Notes: a model not told the origin generated them from the sequence alone. A DNA stretch of 8,750 bases from SBBV01 sp036555425 (GCA_036555425.1 DATBLL010000073.1:1-8750), one strand, 5' to 3'. Counted from the stretch's first letter, positions 1 to 6,523 are shown. A program made the numbers and translations.

Positions 1-33
1 CAGCACAATGACCGACGCCTTGCCTTTCGCCAT
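1..33 (-). CDS. IS630-family transposase, N-terminal 11 codons (partial)
   Basis: The start ATG is at 33-31 on the minus strand and the frame runs out of the window at position 1. The visible peptide is MAKGKASVIVL. A perfect AGGAGG (plus-strand cctcct, 39-44) lies five bases upstream and fixes the start. Its position just inside an IS terminal repeat and its minus-strand orientation make it the transposase start. The short N-terminus before a helix-turn-helix region resembles IS630-family proteins, but 11 residues cannot prove it. The orientation is the same as that of the transposase fragment at 8611-8750. Confidence 0.65.
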   Translation of the reverse strand, partial: MAKGKASVIVL

Positions 34-60
34 TCTGACCTCCTGAACCGCAAGGCCAGA

Positions 61-87
61 ATGCAGCGAATTTCTCGATCAGGACAC
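61..87 (-). repeat. Terminal inverted repeat of left IS630-family element
   Basis: On the minus strand from 87 the sequence starts GTGTCCTGATCGAG. It pairs with the right-hand IS end starting GTGTCCTGATTCGG at 8614. Identity is 100% over the first 10 bases inside the TA, then continues with scattered mismatches to TTCGCTGCAT versus TTCGCAGCAT. The two ends are inverted relative to each other, as the two ends of one IS family should be. Confidence 0.75.
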
Positions 88-698
88 TAGTTCTTCTGCT
101 GCGCCTCGATCTGGATGTAGAGCGCGACCTCGTCGCTGACCGCGGGCACGCCGAATTTCATGCCCCAATCGCTGCGCTTGATCGTGCCGCGGATCGTGAA
201 GCCGGCGGTCATGACGCCCTTGTAGGCCGGCACCGGATGCGGCGCCACCTTGTTGAACGTGACGTCGAACACAACAGGCTTGGTGACGCCGAGCAGCGTC
301 ACGTTGCCGTGGAGCTTCGCCGTCTTCTCGCCGGTCTTCTCGACCTTCGTGCTTTCGAAGGTCATGGAGGGGAATTCCTTGACGTTGAAGAAATCGGCGC
401 TCCGGAGATGCTCGTTGCGGCCGCGCACGCCGCCCTGCGCCTGCACGCGGTGATCGTTGGTGTCGAGGCTCTCGGTCTTCACCTCGATCTTCACCCTGGT
501 CTTCTCGGGCTCCTTGGGGTCGAACGAGAATTCGCCGCCCCACTCGCGGAACAGGCCGAAGACGTCGGTGTAGCCGATGTGGTTGGCCGAGAAGACGAAC
601 GAGCTGTGAAAGGGATCGACGCGGAACGTATCGGCCGCGGCGGGCGCCGCCGCGAGGGCGGCTAGCGCGGCGGCGGTGCAGAGCGTGCGGATTTTCAT
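87..698 (-). CDS. YceI-family periplasmic lipocalin-like protein
   Basis: This 203-residue protein has a signal peptide: a positive start (MKIR), a hydrophobic alanine/leucine stretch, and a likely cleavage after AAA near residue 22. The mature part has the YceI pattern: D-P-x-H-S at residues 28-32 with F-x-F-S-A-N-H-I after it, D-P-K-E near 60, a central N-D-H-R, the F-x-S-x-D/N-F-F-x-V region near 105, and an L-x-G-V-T-K strand followed by V-F-D-V. Family members form a beta-barrel that can bind polyisoprenoid or similar amphiphiles in the periplasm; the ligand here is unknown. The start is supported by GGAGGA at 709-704. An internally overlapping frame of similar length is a shadow. The TAG stop is at the edge of the left IS: T and A are the target dinucleotide and G is the first IS base, so the protein appears full length despite the insertion. 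Confidence 0.93.
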   Translation of the reverse strand: MKIRTLCTAAALAALAAAPAAADTFRVDPFHSSFVFSANHIGYTDVFGLFREWGGEFSFDPKEPEKTRVKIEVKTESLDTNDHRVQAQGGVRGRNEHLRSADFFNVKEFPSMTFESTKVEKTGEKTAKLHGNVTLLGVTKPVVFDVTFNKVAPHPVPAYKGVMTAGFTIRGTIKRSDWGMKFGVPAVSDEVALYIQIEAQQKN

Positions 699-740
699 CG
701 GAGTCCTCCATGAAGCCTTCGCGAGAATGTTGTGGGGGAA

Positions 741-776
741 CGGCGCCGGCCCGTCTCGCGCTCGGAACCGGCGCCG
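741..776 (-). other. Short inverted repeat between membrane-protein gene and yceI-like gene
   Basis: CGGCGCCGG (741-749) and CCGGCGCCG (768-776) are perfect 9-base inverted arms around an 18-base loop. They lie in the 82-base gap between the membrane protein stop and the YceI start. There is no T-run after it in the minus direction, so a terminator or attenuator role is only possible. GC-rich palindromes also arise easily at this base composition. Confidence 0.25.
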
Positions 777-780
777 CCGT

Positions 781-1704
781 TCAATTCATGCGCCAGCCCA
801 GCACGAACCAGGCGTAGGCGAGCGCCGCCGCGGGCGGCAGCGCCGCGAGGAGCCCGTAGACGAGCGGCTGGAGTAAACGCGCGGCGGCGCCCGTGCCAGC
901 CGAGAGCGCGAGCTCGCGCACAATGAAATCGGCCGCGAAGGCCAGCGCCACGACGCCGATCAGCACGAGCTTGATCGGGGCATCGGCGGCGAATACCGCG
1001 GCGTAGGCGAGCGCGAGCCAGACGCCGCCCGCGCCGAACGCCCCGGTCGCGCCGTAGCCAAGCGCGCGGCCGGAGACAAGGTGGACGAGATAGCTCGCGA
1101 GCAGATAGCCGCCGGTGGCGGCCGCCAACGCCATGGCCAGGCTGCCGAAGGCGAGCGAGATGCCGAGCAGCGCGATGCCGCCGAGGCCGATCGCGGCGAC
1201 GAGCACTTGGATTGCCGGAAACAGCGCGGCGCTGCTGGCTTCGTCCGTGTCGGAGCCGCGGGCCGATGCGGCCTGCCGCCAGTACACGATGATCGAAGCC
1301 AGGAACAGCACGGCAAGCGTCGCGACCAGCGCGCCGCCGGCGCCGGCCGCGATCTGCGGCTGGCGCAGCCAGTAGAGCGCGGCCGCCGGCAGCACGAAAG
1401 CGAAGAGATGCCCGCCCGCGCGCGCGAGCCCCGCGAGATCGAGCGCCAGGCCGAGCGCGAGGCTGGCGCCGGCGACGTAGAACGCTTTCTGACCGGTGGC
1501 CGCCGGCGGGAAGGCCGGGACGCCGTTGTGGATGAGGTAATAGGCGGCAAAGAATCCGGCGCCGATGCCGATCGCGGCGAGGCGGTGGCCCCAAACGGCG
1601 CCGCCGGCGAGCCGCGCGATGAGTGCCAGCACGAAGCCGATGACGAACGGCACCGCCGCCGTCTGACCCACCGGATCGCCCAGCAGGCTCTCGATGAATG
1701 CCAT
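781..1704 (-). CDS. Polytopic membrane protein of unknown function
   Basis: This 307-residue protein is dominated by hydrophobic Ala/Leu/Gly/Val segments. I count about nine or ten potential transmembrane helices, roughly at residues 15-34, 38-58, 72-93, 96-112, 122-142, 160-186, 188-208, 217-238, 241-259 and 278-302. There is no signal peptide distinct from the first helix and no recognisable catalytic or transporter motif. The only longer hydrophilic loop (around 143-157, RQAASARGSDTDEASS) divides the protein into two halves. It begins at ATG 1704-1702 with only a weak purine-rich stretch upstream, and ends 82 bases before the YceI-family gene on the same strand, so the two may be cotranscribed. 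I do not recognise the family. A role in the inner membrane is all that can be inferred. Confidence 0.8.
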   Translation of the reverse strand: MAFIESLLGDPVGQTAAVPFVIGFVLALIARLAGGAVWGHRLAAIGIGAGFFAAYYLIHNGVPAFPPAATGQKAFYVAGASLALGLALDLAGLARAGGHLFAFVLPAAALYWLRQPQIAAGAGGALVATLAVLFLASIIVYWRQAASARGSDTDEASSAALFPAIQVLVAAIGLGGIALLGISLAFGSLAMALAAATGGYLLASYLVHLVSGRALGYGATGAFGAGGVWLALAYAAVFAADAPIKLVLIGVVALAFAADFIVRELALSAGTGAAARLLQPLVYGLLAALPPAAALAYAWFVLGWRMN

Positions 1705-1761
1705 TGCCGCTTCGCCCCAGAATCAACGCGCGGCGGCCGCCCGGGTGGCTCGCCGGGCGGT

Positions 1762-1791
1762 TCTATATTCGGAAACGCGGGAGCGTCACAG
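1762..1791 (-). promoter_or_regulatory. Possible sigma70-like promoter for the membrane protein gene
   Basis: On the minus strand TATAGA (1767-1762) is a good -10-like hexamer inside otherwise very GC-rich DNA. CTGTGA lies 18 bases upstream (1791-1786) as a weak -35. It would start transcription about 50 bases before the ATG at 1704. Only the -10 is convincing. Confidence 0.3.
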
Positions 1792-1830
1792 CGCAGACGC
1801 AAGTCGCGCCGCTGACAATTGCGTGAGGCG

Positions 1831-1875
1831 CCGGCGCGTTCGCCGGTTACGCGGGCGAAACGGCGCTTCGCGCCG
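1831..1875 (-). terminator. Tandem hairpins, probable terminator of the PLP-enzyme/small-membrane-protein unit
   Basis: Immediately after the stop at 1882 the minus strand reads CGGCGC-GAA-GCGCCG (1875-1861) followed by TTTC. A second hairpin follows with arms CCGGCG and CGCCGG and a 4-base loop (1846-1831). Both stems are perfect six-base pairs. The T-run is short (TTT), so intrinsic termination would be weak. Position at the end of a minus-strand unit and before the promoter-like element at 1762-1791 supports the call. Confidence 0.45.
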
Positions 1876-1881
1876 CGAGGC

Positions 1882-2142
1882 TCAAAGCGCCGTGCCGGCG
1901 AGGATCCCGGCCGCGGTCAGGGCCGCGATGCCGGCGAAGACGACGACGCCGAAGCCGGTGCGGCCGTGGCGCCAGATGCCCCAGCCGGCGAGCAGAATGC
2001 CGGCAAGCCCGAGCGGCAGCGGCAGGATGAAGGCGCCGGCGCCGAACACGCAGGCGATGGCGGCCAGCAGCTTCGCCTGAACCGGGTCGGTTCGCCGGGG
2101 CGCCGCCTTGCGCGCGCGGCTCGTCGCCCGCGATGGCTTCAT
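1882..2142 (-). CDS. Small membrane protein of unknown function (86 aa)
   Basis: The start is taken as ATG 2142-2140, giving MKPSRATSRARKAAPRRTDP and then a hydrophobic body. The first 20 residues carry eight Arg/Lys, followed by two or three membrane segments (about residues 24-54 with a Pro-containing break near 40, and 64-84) separated by the short basic turn WRHGR. The frame is open further upstream into the preceding gene, but that part is low-complexity Arg/Ser/Pro sequence typical of a shadow frame, so the longer start is rejected. Thirteen bases separate its ATG from the stop of the PLP-enzyme gene, suggesting cotranscription. The Shine-Dalgarno is weak (AAGG, 10 bases or more upstream). 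I do not recognise the family. Confidence 0.6.
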   Translation of the reverse strand: MKPSRATSRARKAAPRRTDPVQAKLLAAIACVFGAGAFILPLPLGLAGILLAGWGIWRHGRTGFGVVVFAGIAALTAAGILAGTAL

Positions 2143-2155
2143 CGTCCCGATACCT

Positions 2156-3304
2156 TTATCGGGCCTCGAGCGCCTGCTCGAGATCGGCGATGAGATCGCC
2201 CACGTGCTCGAGGCCGACCGAGAGCCGCAGCAGATCGGGCGGCGCCGGGCTGCCCGCGCCCTCGACGCTGGCGCGGTGCTCGACGAGGCTCTCGACGCCG
2301 CCGAGCGAGGTGGCGCGCTTCCAGATCTTGACCCGCGCCGCCGCCGCGATCGCCGCCGCTTCTCCGCCTCTGATCCGAACCGAAAGCATGCCACCGAAGC
2401 CGCCCTGCATCTGCGCCTTGGCGACGGCGTGGCCGGGATCGTCGGCGAGGCCGGGATAGAGGACGCGCTCGATCTTGGGGTGCTTGGCGAAATGCGCCGC
2501 GATCGCGAGCGCGCCGCGCGAGGCGGCATCGACGCGCGGATACAGCGTGCGCATGCCGCGCAACAGGAGCCACGCCTCGAACGGCCCGAGAATGCCGCCC
2601 AATTGCACGCGCAGCGATGACACGCGCGTCCAATAGTCGTCCTTCGCGCGCGTGATGAGCGCGCCAGCGACGACGTCGGAGTGGCCGTTCAGATACTTCG
2701 TCGCCGAATGCATGACGATGTCGGCGCCGAGCGCAAGCGGCCGCGTCAGCACCGGCGTCGCCACCGTCGAATCGACCGCGAGGCGCGCGCCGGCCGCGTG
2801 CGCGATCTCGGCCGCGGCGGCGATGTCGGTCACGGCCCAGGTGGGGTTGGCCGGCGTCTCGATCCAAACGAGCTTGGTGCGCCCCGGTTGCAACGCCGCG
2901 CGGAGCGCATCGAGGCGATCCATCTCGACGATGTCGACCGCGAGGCCCCAATGCTTGGCGAAGCCGAGCAGCCAGTTGCGCAGCGCCCAATACATCACCT
3001 TCGGCGCCACGACATGATCGCCGGGCGCCAGCGCCTGGAACAAAGCCGTCGCCGCCGCCATGCCCGAGGCGAAGACGAGGGCTTCGCTTCCGCCCTCGAG
3101 CGCCGCCAGCAGCGCCTCGGCATGGTCGTAGGTGGGATTGTCGTCGCGGCCGTAGATGCGCCCGCTGCGATACTGGTTGTCGGGGTCGCGGATGAAGGTC
3201 GTGGCGGTGTGGAGCGGCGGGACGATGCCCTTGCTCTCGGCGTCGACGAAGCCCATCGCCTGCGCGGCGAGGGTTTGCGGCTGCGGCGTGTCGTTTTGGG
3301 CCAT
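2156..3304 (-). CDS. PLP-dependent trans-sulfuration enzyme (cystathionine beta-lyase / gamma-synthase family)
   Basis: This 382-residue protein has the full signature of the Cys/Met metabolism PLP family. The SATKYLNGHSD motif places the Schiff-base lysine at K203, with S200 and T202 as phosphate ligands. D178 in AVDST contacts the pyridine nitrogen. Y51-x-R53 (YGRDDNPT) is the motif contributed to the neighbouring subunit's active site, and FASGMAA (79-85) is the cofactor-stacking loop. Near the C-terminus SLGGVESLVEHRAS supplies substrate-carboxylate contacts. The cytosolic enzyme would act on cystathionine or a related sulfur amino acid; sequence alone does not separate beta-lyase (MetC) from gamma-synthase (MetB) or other members. 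The ATG at 3304 (MAQND...) is preferred over an in-frame TTG 36 bases upstream, because the extra residues are Arg-rich and unlike the family. No strong Shine-Dalgarno is seen. It is divergent from the oxidoreductase operon with a 110-base shared control region. Confidence 0.9.
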   Translation of the reverse strand: MAQNDTPQPQTLAAQAMGFVDAESKGIVPPLHTATTFIRDPDNQYRSGRIYGRDDNPTYDHAEALLAALEGGSEALVFASGMAAATALFQALAPGDHVVAPKVMYWALRNWLLGFAKHWGLAVDIVEMDRLDALRAALQPGRTKLVWIETPANPTWAVTDIAAAAEIAHAAGARLAVDSTVATPVLTRPLALGADIVMHSATKYLNGHSDVVAGALITRAKDDYWTRVSSLRVQLGGILGPFEAWLLLRGMRTLYPRVDAASRGALAIAAHFAKHPKIERVLYPGLADDPGHAVAKAQMQGGFGGMLSVRIRGGEAAAIAAAARVKIWKRATSLGGVESLVEHRASVEGAGSPAPPDLLRLSVGLEHVGDLIADLEQALEAR

Positions 3305-3366
3305 GGAAGCGAGTGTGGCGCGGCGCCGCGGCCGGAACAACCGCGATATTCGGCCCGCTTGCGCGA

Positions 3367-3380
3367 TTGAGCTAGGTCAA
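3367..3380. promoter_or_regulatory. FNR/FixK-type anaerobic box TTGA-N6-TCAA
   Basis: TTGAGCTAGGTCAA is a full match to the TTGA-N6-TCAA core bound by CRP/FNR-superfamily regulators (FNR consensus TTGAT-N4-ATCAA; rhizobial FixK-type TTGAT-N4-GTCAA). With the outer A and T (3366-3381) the palindrome has 14 of 16 symmetric bases, centred on CTAG. Its centre (3373.5) lies 41.5 bases before the A of ATG 3415, and 22 bases separate it from a -10-like TAGACA. This is the spacing of class II FNR-activated promoters. It also lies 63 bases upstream of the divergent PLP-enzyme ATG and could affect that gene. Regulator identity (FNR, FixK, FnrL, Dnr/Nnr) is not determined. Confidence 0.7.
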
Positions 3381-3402
3381 TGTGCCCATTGCGGCGCCGG
3401 GC

Positions 3403-3415
3403 TAGACAGCGCGCA
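3403..3415 (+). promoter_or_regulatory. Candidate -10 element and leaderless start of the oxidoreductase operon
   Basis: TAGACA at 3403-3408 shares T1, A2 and A4 with TATAAT. Six bases (GCGCGC... context 3409-3414) separate it from A3415, so transcription would begin at the A of the first ATG. No Shine-Dalgarno sequence is present in the 20 bases before this ATG, in contrast to GGAGG before each of the two downstream genes. Both facts fit a leaderless message. The hexamer alone is weak; the support is the joint spacing with the FNR-type box. Confidence 0.5.
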
Positions 3416-4344
3416 TGTACCGGATCCGCTTCCACGGCCGCGGCGGCCAGGGCATGAAGACGGCGAGCCGCGTGCTCGGGACCGCGCTCTTCCGCGCGGG
3501 CTTCACCGTGCAGGATGCGCCGCGCTACGGCGCCGAGCGCCGCGGCGCGCCGGTTTTCGCCTTCGTGCGCGCCGATCGTAATCCGATCGCCGAGCGCGGC
3601 AACATTCTCGACCCCGATCTCGTCGTGGTGGCCGACGACACGCTCGTGGCCGTGCCCGCCGCCGGCGTGCTGCAGGGGCTCGACGCGCACGCGCTGCTGC
3701 TGATCGACAGCGCCGAGCCTTCCGAAACCTGGCGCGCGCGCCTCAATCTCGCGGGGCCGATTCTGGCCTTGCCGCGGCCCGGCAGCGGCTCGGCCGAGGA
3801 TTTCAAGTTCGTCGGCGCCGCTTGCGCCGGCGCCGCCGCGCGCCTTATCGGCGCGGTGCCGCGCGAAGCCCTCATGGACGCGGTGGCGGAAGAGTACGGC
3901 GCGTTCGGCCCGGCCCTCGCCGCGCGCAATCGCGAGATCGCGCTCGCCGCGTTCGACCGCATGGAGCGCAACGCCGGCAGCGTGCACGAGCGCGGCGCGG
4001 ACACGACACCGCCGGCAAGGCCCGACTGGGTCGACGTGCCGCTCGACCGCGCCGACGTGGCCGCGCCCGCGATCCATGCGCCGCTCACCAGCGTCGAGGT
4101 GCGCACCGGCCTTTGGCGCTCGATGCGCCCCGTCATCGATTACGACCGCTGCCGCCAATGCTGGTGGGTGTGCAGCACGTTCTGCCCCGACAACGCCATC
4201 ACCGTCTCCGACGGCAAGCCCGTCATCGACTACGACCACTGCAAGGGCTGCATGATCTGCGTCGCGCAATGCCCGCCGCACGCGATCGCGGCGGTGCCCG
4301 AGAGCGGCGCCGTGCCCAAAGCCGCGGCACCGGAGGCCGCATGA
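3415..4344 (+). CDS. porG: 2-oxoacid:ferredoxin oxidoreductase, fused gamma-delta subunit
   Basis: The 309-residue protein has two parts. Residues 1-185 are the PFOR gamma domain, opening with the GRGGQG motif (8-13) that is typical of the family's start; the APRYGAERRGAPVFAF stretch (35-50) is also characteristic. After a linker, residues 236-295 are a delta-type 2x[4Fe-4S] ferredoxin domain. The second cluster motif is canonical, C276-x2-C279-x2-C282-x3-C286-P. The first is C246-x2-C249-x3-C253-x3-C257-P, one residue longer than the usual CX2CX2CX3CP. The ferredoxin part passes electrons from the alpha-beta active site to an external ferredoxin. Gene order (gamma-delta, alpha, beta) follows archaeal-type pyruvate and related oxidoreductases. 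The stop overlaps the next start (ATGA). The symbol reflects subunit homology; the true substrate (pyruvate, branched-chain or aryl 2-oxoacid) is not settled. Confidence 0.92.
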   Translation: MYRIRFHGRGGQGMKTASRVLGTALFRAGFTVQDAPRYGAERRGAPVFAFVRADRNPIAERGNILDPDLVVVADDTLVAVPAAGVLQGLDAHALLLIDSAEPSETWRARLNLAGPILALPRPGSGSAEDFKFVGAACAGAAARLIGAVPREALMDAVAEEYGAFGPALAARNREIALAAFDRMERNAGSVHERGADTTPPARPDWVDVPLDRADVAAPAIHAPLTSVEVRTGLWRSMRPVIDYDRCRQCWWVCSTFCPDNAITVSDGKPVIDYDHCKGCMICVAQCPPHAIAAVPESGAVPKAAAPEAA

Positions 4345-5585
4345 CCGGCGCGCTCATGACCGGCAATGCCGCCGCCGCCTGGGGCGCGCGCCTCGCCGGC
4401 GCCGATTACGTCCCCGCCTTTCCGATCACGCCGCAGACCGAGATCATCGAGACGCTCGCCGGCTGGATCGGCGCCGGCGCCATGCCGGGCCGCATCACGA
4501 TGCTGGAATCCGAGCACTCGATGATCGCGGCGGCGGGCGCCGCGGCCGCCACGGGCGTGCGCGTCTTCACCGCCACCTCGAGCCAGGGCCTGCTCTACGG
4601 CCTCGAAATGCTCTGGACCTGCGCGGGCTGGCGCACGCCGTTCGTGCTGGTCAACGTCTCGCGCGCGCTCGCCTCGCCGATCACGCTCGAGGCCGACCAC
4701 AACGACGTGCTGGCGGCGCGCGATTCGGGCGCGCTCCAGATCCATTGCGCCACCTGCCAGGAGGTCGTCGACACGGTGCTGATGGCCTATCGCCTGGGCG
4801 AGCACGCGGCGGTGCGCCTGCCCGTCATCGTCAACATCGACGGCTTCCAGCTTTCGTTCACGCGCGAGCCGGTCGAGCTGCCCGAGGCGCGCGCGGCGGC
4901 CGACTTCGTCGGCCCGTTCCGGCCCGGCGCGCTGAAGTTCCGCGCCAGCCATCCGATCGCCCAGGCCGTCGCGGTCTTGGGCGGCAGCACCTACTCCTAC
5001 TTCCGTTACGAGATGCAGCGCGCGGCCGAGGCCGCACTCTCGGCGCATATGGGCATCGCCGCCGAATTCACGCGGCGCTTCGGCCGCCACTACGGCGCGG
5101 TCGAGGCCTATCGCATGGACGACGCCGAATTCGCGTACGTCATGATCGGCTCGTTCGCGAGCAAGGCGCGCGACGCCGTCGACCGCCTGCGCGCCCAGGG
5201 CTGGCGCATCGGGCTCGTCCGCCCGCGCCTCTTCCGCCCGTTTCCGGCGGCGCGCATCCGCGAATTGCTCGGCCCGGTGAAGGCCGTGGCCGTGATCGAC
5301 CAGAACATTTCGATCGGCGCCGGCGGCATTCTCGCCGGCGAGATCGCGGGCGCACTCTACGCTTCGCCGAGGCGGCCGCTGATCCTGAGCTATGTCGGCG
5401 GCCTGGGCGGGCGCGACATCGCGCCGGCCGAGCTCGACGCGATGGCCGCCGAGTTGAAGCGTGCCGCGGCCACCGGCATCGCGCCGAACCCGCGCCTCCT
5501 CTTCACCGGCGACGAGCTGCGCGAGGTGAGGAAGCTGCAGGCCATCGCCGCCGTCGAGCGGCAGGAATTGGAGGCGGCGCCATGA
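4341..5585 (+). CDS. porA: 2-oxoacid:ferredoxin oxidoreductase, alpha subunit
   Basis: This 414-residue protein carries the PFOR domain I and II architecture. FPITPQTE (27-34) is the YPITP motif with Phe for Tyr, and the catalytic threonine T30 is kept. LESEHSMI (55-62) has the conserved glutamate of the thiamine-activating region. TSSQGLLYG (79-87) and NVSRALASP (105-113) follow, with R108 at the position expected to bind the substrate carboxylate. The C-terminal part has the second PFOR domain, with DQNISIGAGG and a GGLGGRDI motif. The ATG at 4341 overlaps the gamma-delta stop and has GGAGG at 4332-4336, four bases away. A second in-frame ATG at 4356 is possible but lacks its own site. Thiamine pyrophosphate binds at the interface with beta. 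Retained T30 argues against an oxalate oxidoreductase, in which I recall this position being changed. Confidence 0.92.
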   Translation: MTGALMTGNAAAAWGARLAGADYVPAFPITPQTEIIETLAGWIGAGAMPGRITMLESEHSMIAAAGAAAATGVRVFTATSSQGLLYGLEMLWTCAGWRTPFVLVNVSRALASPITLEADHNDVLAARDSGALQIHCATCQEVVDTVLMAYRLGEHAAVRLPVIVNIDGFQLSFTREPVELPEARAAADFVGPFRPGALKFRASHPIAQAVAVLGGSTYSYFRYEMQRAAEAALSAHMGIAAEFTRRFGRHYGAVEAYRMDDAEFAYVMIGSFASKARDAVDRLRAQGWRIGLVRPRLFRPFPAARIRELLGPVKAVAVIDQNISIGAGGILAGEIAGALYASPRRPLILSYVGGLGGRDIAPAELDAMAAELKRAAATGIAPNPRLLFTGDELREVRKLQAIAAVERQELEAAP

Positions 5586-6523
5586 CCGGGCAAAGCGCGA
5601 TCGAAACGAAAATCGCGACCGAAACGCGGTTCGGGCGCATGAAGGACCTGCCGTCGACGCATCTGCTCGGCGCCGGCACCGCGATGTGCGGCGGCTGCGG
5701 CGGGCTCCAGGCCGTGAAGCAGGCCTACGACGTGCTCGGCGAGAAGACCGTGTTCGTCAACGCGGCCGGCTGCATGACGCTGCTCTCGACCTATCCGTTC
5801 ACGCCGTTCCGCGGCTCGTGGCTCTACACCGCGATGGCCTCGGCGCCGGCCGGCGCGCAAGGCGTGCGCGACGCGCTCGACATTCTCGCGGCGAGCGGGC
5901 GCATGAAGCCCGAGGACGATCTCCAGGTCGTGGTGCTCGCGGGCGACGGCTCGGCCAACGGCATGGGCCTCTCCGCCGCATCGGCCGCGATGGACCGCGG
6001 ACTCGATTTCATCTTCATCTGCTACGACAACGAGGGCTACGGCAACACCGGCCAGCAGACCTCGGCGGCGACGCCGCGCGGCGCCGCGACTCCGATCGAT
6101 CCGCGCGGCGTCGCCGGCCACAAGAAGGACCTGTTCGCGATCTGGGCCGCGCACGACCCCGCCTATGTCGCGACCGTCTCGCCGTCGGAGCCGCTCGACC
6201 TCGCGCGCAAATTCGAGAAGGCGCGCACGATGAAGGGATCGCGGCTCATCATCACCTTGGCGCCCTGCCCGACCGGCTGGCTCTACGACCCCGAGCACTC
6301 GGTCGAGATCGGGCACTTGGCGGTCAAGACCGGCCTCTGGCCGTTGAAGGAATACGAGGCCGGCAAGACCGTGCACACCTTGAAGCCGCACCCGCGCGTG
6401 CCGGTCGAGGAGTATCTGAAGCTCCAGGGCCGCTACCGGCACCTGTTCGAGCCCGCGCGCGACGAGGCCGCGCTCGCCGAGATCCAGGCCGGCATCGACG
6501 CCTATTGGGCGAAGGTCGGCTGA
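5582..6523 (+). CDS. porB: 2-oxoacid:ferredoxin oxidoreductase, beta subunit
   Basis: The 313-residue beta subunit binds thiamine pyrophosphate and one [4Fe-4S] cluster. Cluster cysteines are visible as C36-x2-C39 (MCGGCGG), C64 (AAGCMT) and C229 (APCPTGW). The cofactor/magnesium motif is GDGSA (121-125) followed by YDNEGYGNTGQQTS (148-161), with N150 and the N155-T156 pair in the usual places. The LAVKTGLWPLKEYE segment near 247-260 resembles archaeal-type pyruvate synthase beta chains. The reaction is 2-oxoacid + CoA + oxidised ferredoxin to acyl-CoA + CO2 + reduced ferredoxin, or its reverse. The start is in an ATGA overlap with alpha and has GGAGG at 5570-5574, seven bases upstream. Length matches the family. 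It ends the operon; the downstream 440 bases are noncoding by conventional criteria. Confidence 0.93.
   Translation: MTGQSAIETKIATETRFGRMKDLPSTHLLGAGTAMCGGCGGLQAVKQAYDVLGEKTVFVNAAGCMTLLSTYPFTPFRGSWLYTAMASAPAGAQGVRDALDILAASGRMKPEDDLQVVVLAGDGSANGMGLSAASAAMDRGLDFIFICYDNEGYGNTGQQTSAATPRGAATPIDPRGVAGHKKDLFAIWAAHDPAYVATVSPSEPLDLARKFEKARTMKGSRLIITLAPCPTGWLYDPEHSVEIGHLAVKTGLWPLKEYEAGKTVHTLKPHPRVPVEEYLKLQGRYRHLFEPARDEAALAEIQAGIDAYWAKVG

Larger units (their letters stand above)
1..89 (-). mobile_element. IS630-family insertion sequence, upstream (transposase 5') end, partial
   Basis: The segment up to position 87 reads as the end of an IS whose body continues left of the window. Read on the minus strand from 90, the first 30 bases match the IS end at 8611-8640 at 25 of 30 positions, including 13 identical bases at the tip (CTAGTGTCCTGAT). 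The tip is followed, 54 bases in from the IS edge, by a transposase start with a strong ribosome binding site. TA at 88-89 would be the duplicated target dinucleotide and G90 fits the CTAG target known for IS630. The family call rests mainly on the companion transposase C-terminus at the right end of the window. The remainder of the element is not visible. Confidence 0.75.

Noticed and set aside
3305..3340. Twelve-residue N-terminal extension of the PLP enzyme from an upstream TTG.
   Set aside because: The extension is Arg-rich, has no family counterpart and no binding site; the ATG at 3304 gives a normal N-terminus.
3305..3414. SAM-type riboswitch ahead of the sulfur amino-acid enzyme.
   Set aside because: The divergent gap is only 110 bases and I could not find the conserved helices or loops of SAM-II or other SAM classes.
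2995..4281. Open minus-strand frame of 428 codons across the gamma-delta gene and the divergent promoter.
   Set aside because: It is the complement of a gene with full gamma and ferredoxin motifs. Its peptide is Arg/Ala/His-rich without any fold signature and would run through the promoter region.
4341..5585. Oxalate oxidoreductase identity for the operon, suggested by the gamma-delta fusion and subunit sizes.
   Set aside because: The alpha subunit keeps the threonine of the (Y/F)PITP motif, which I recall being replaced in oxalate oxidoreductase. Phylogeny would be needed to revive the idea.
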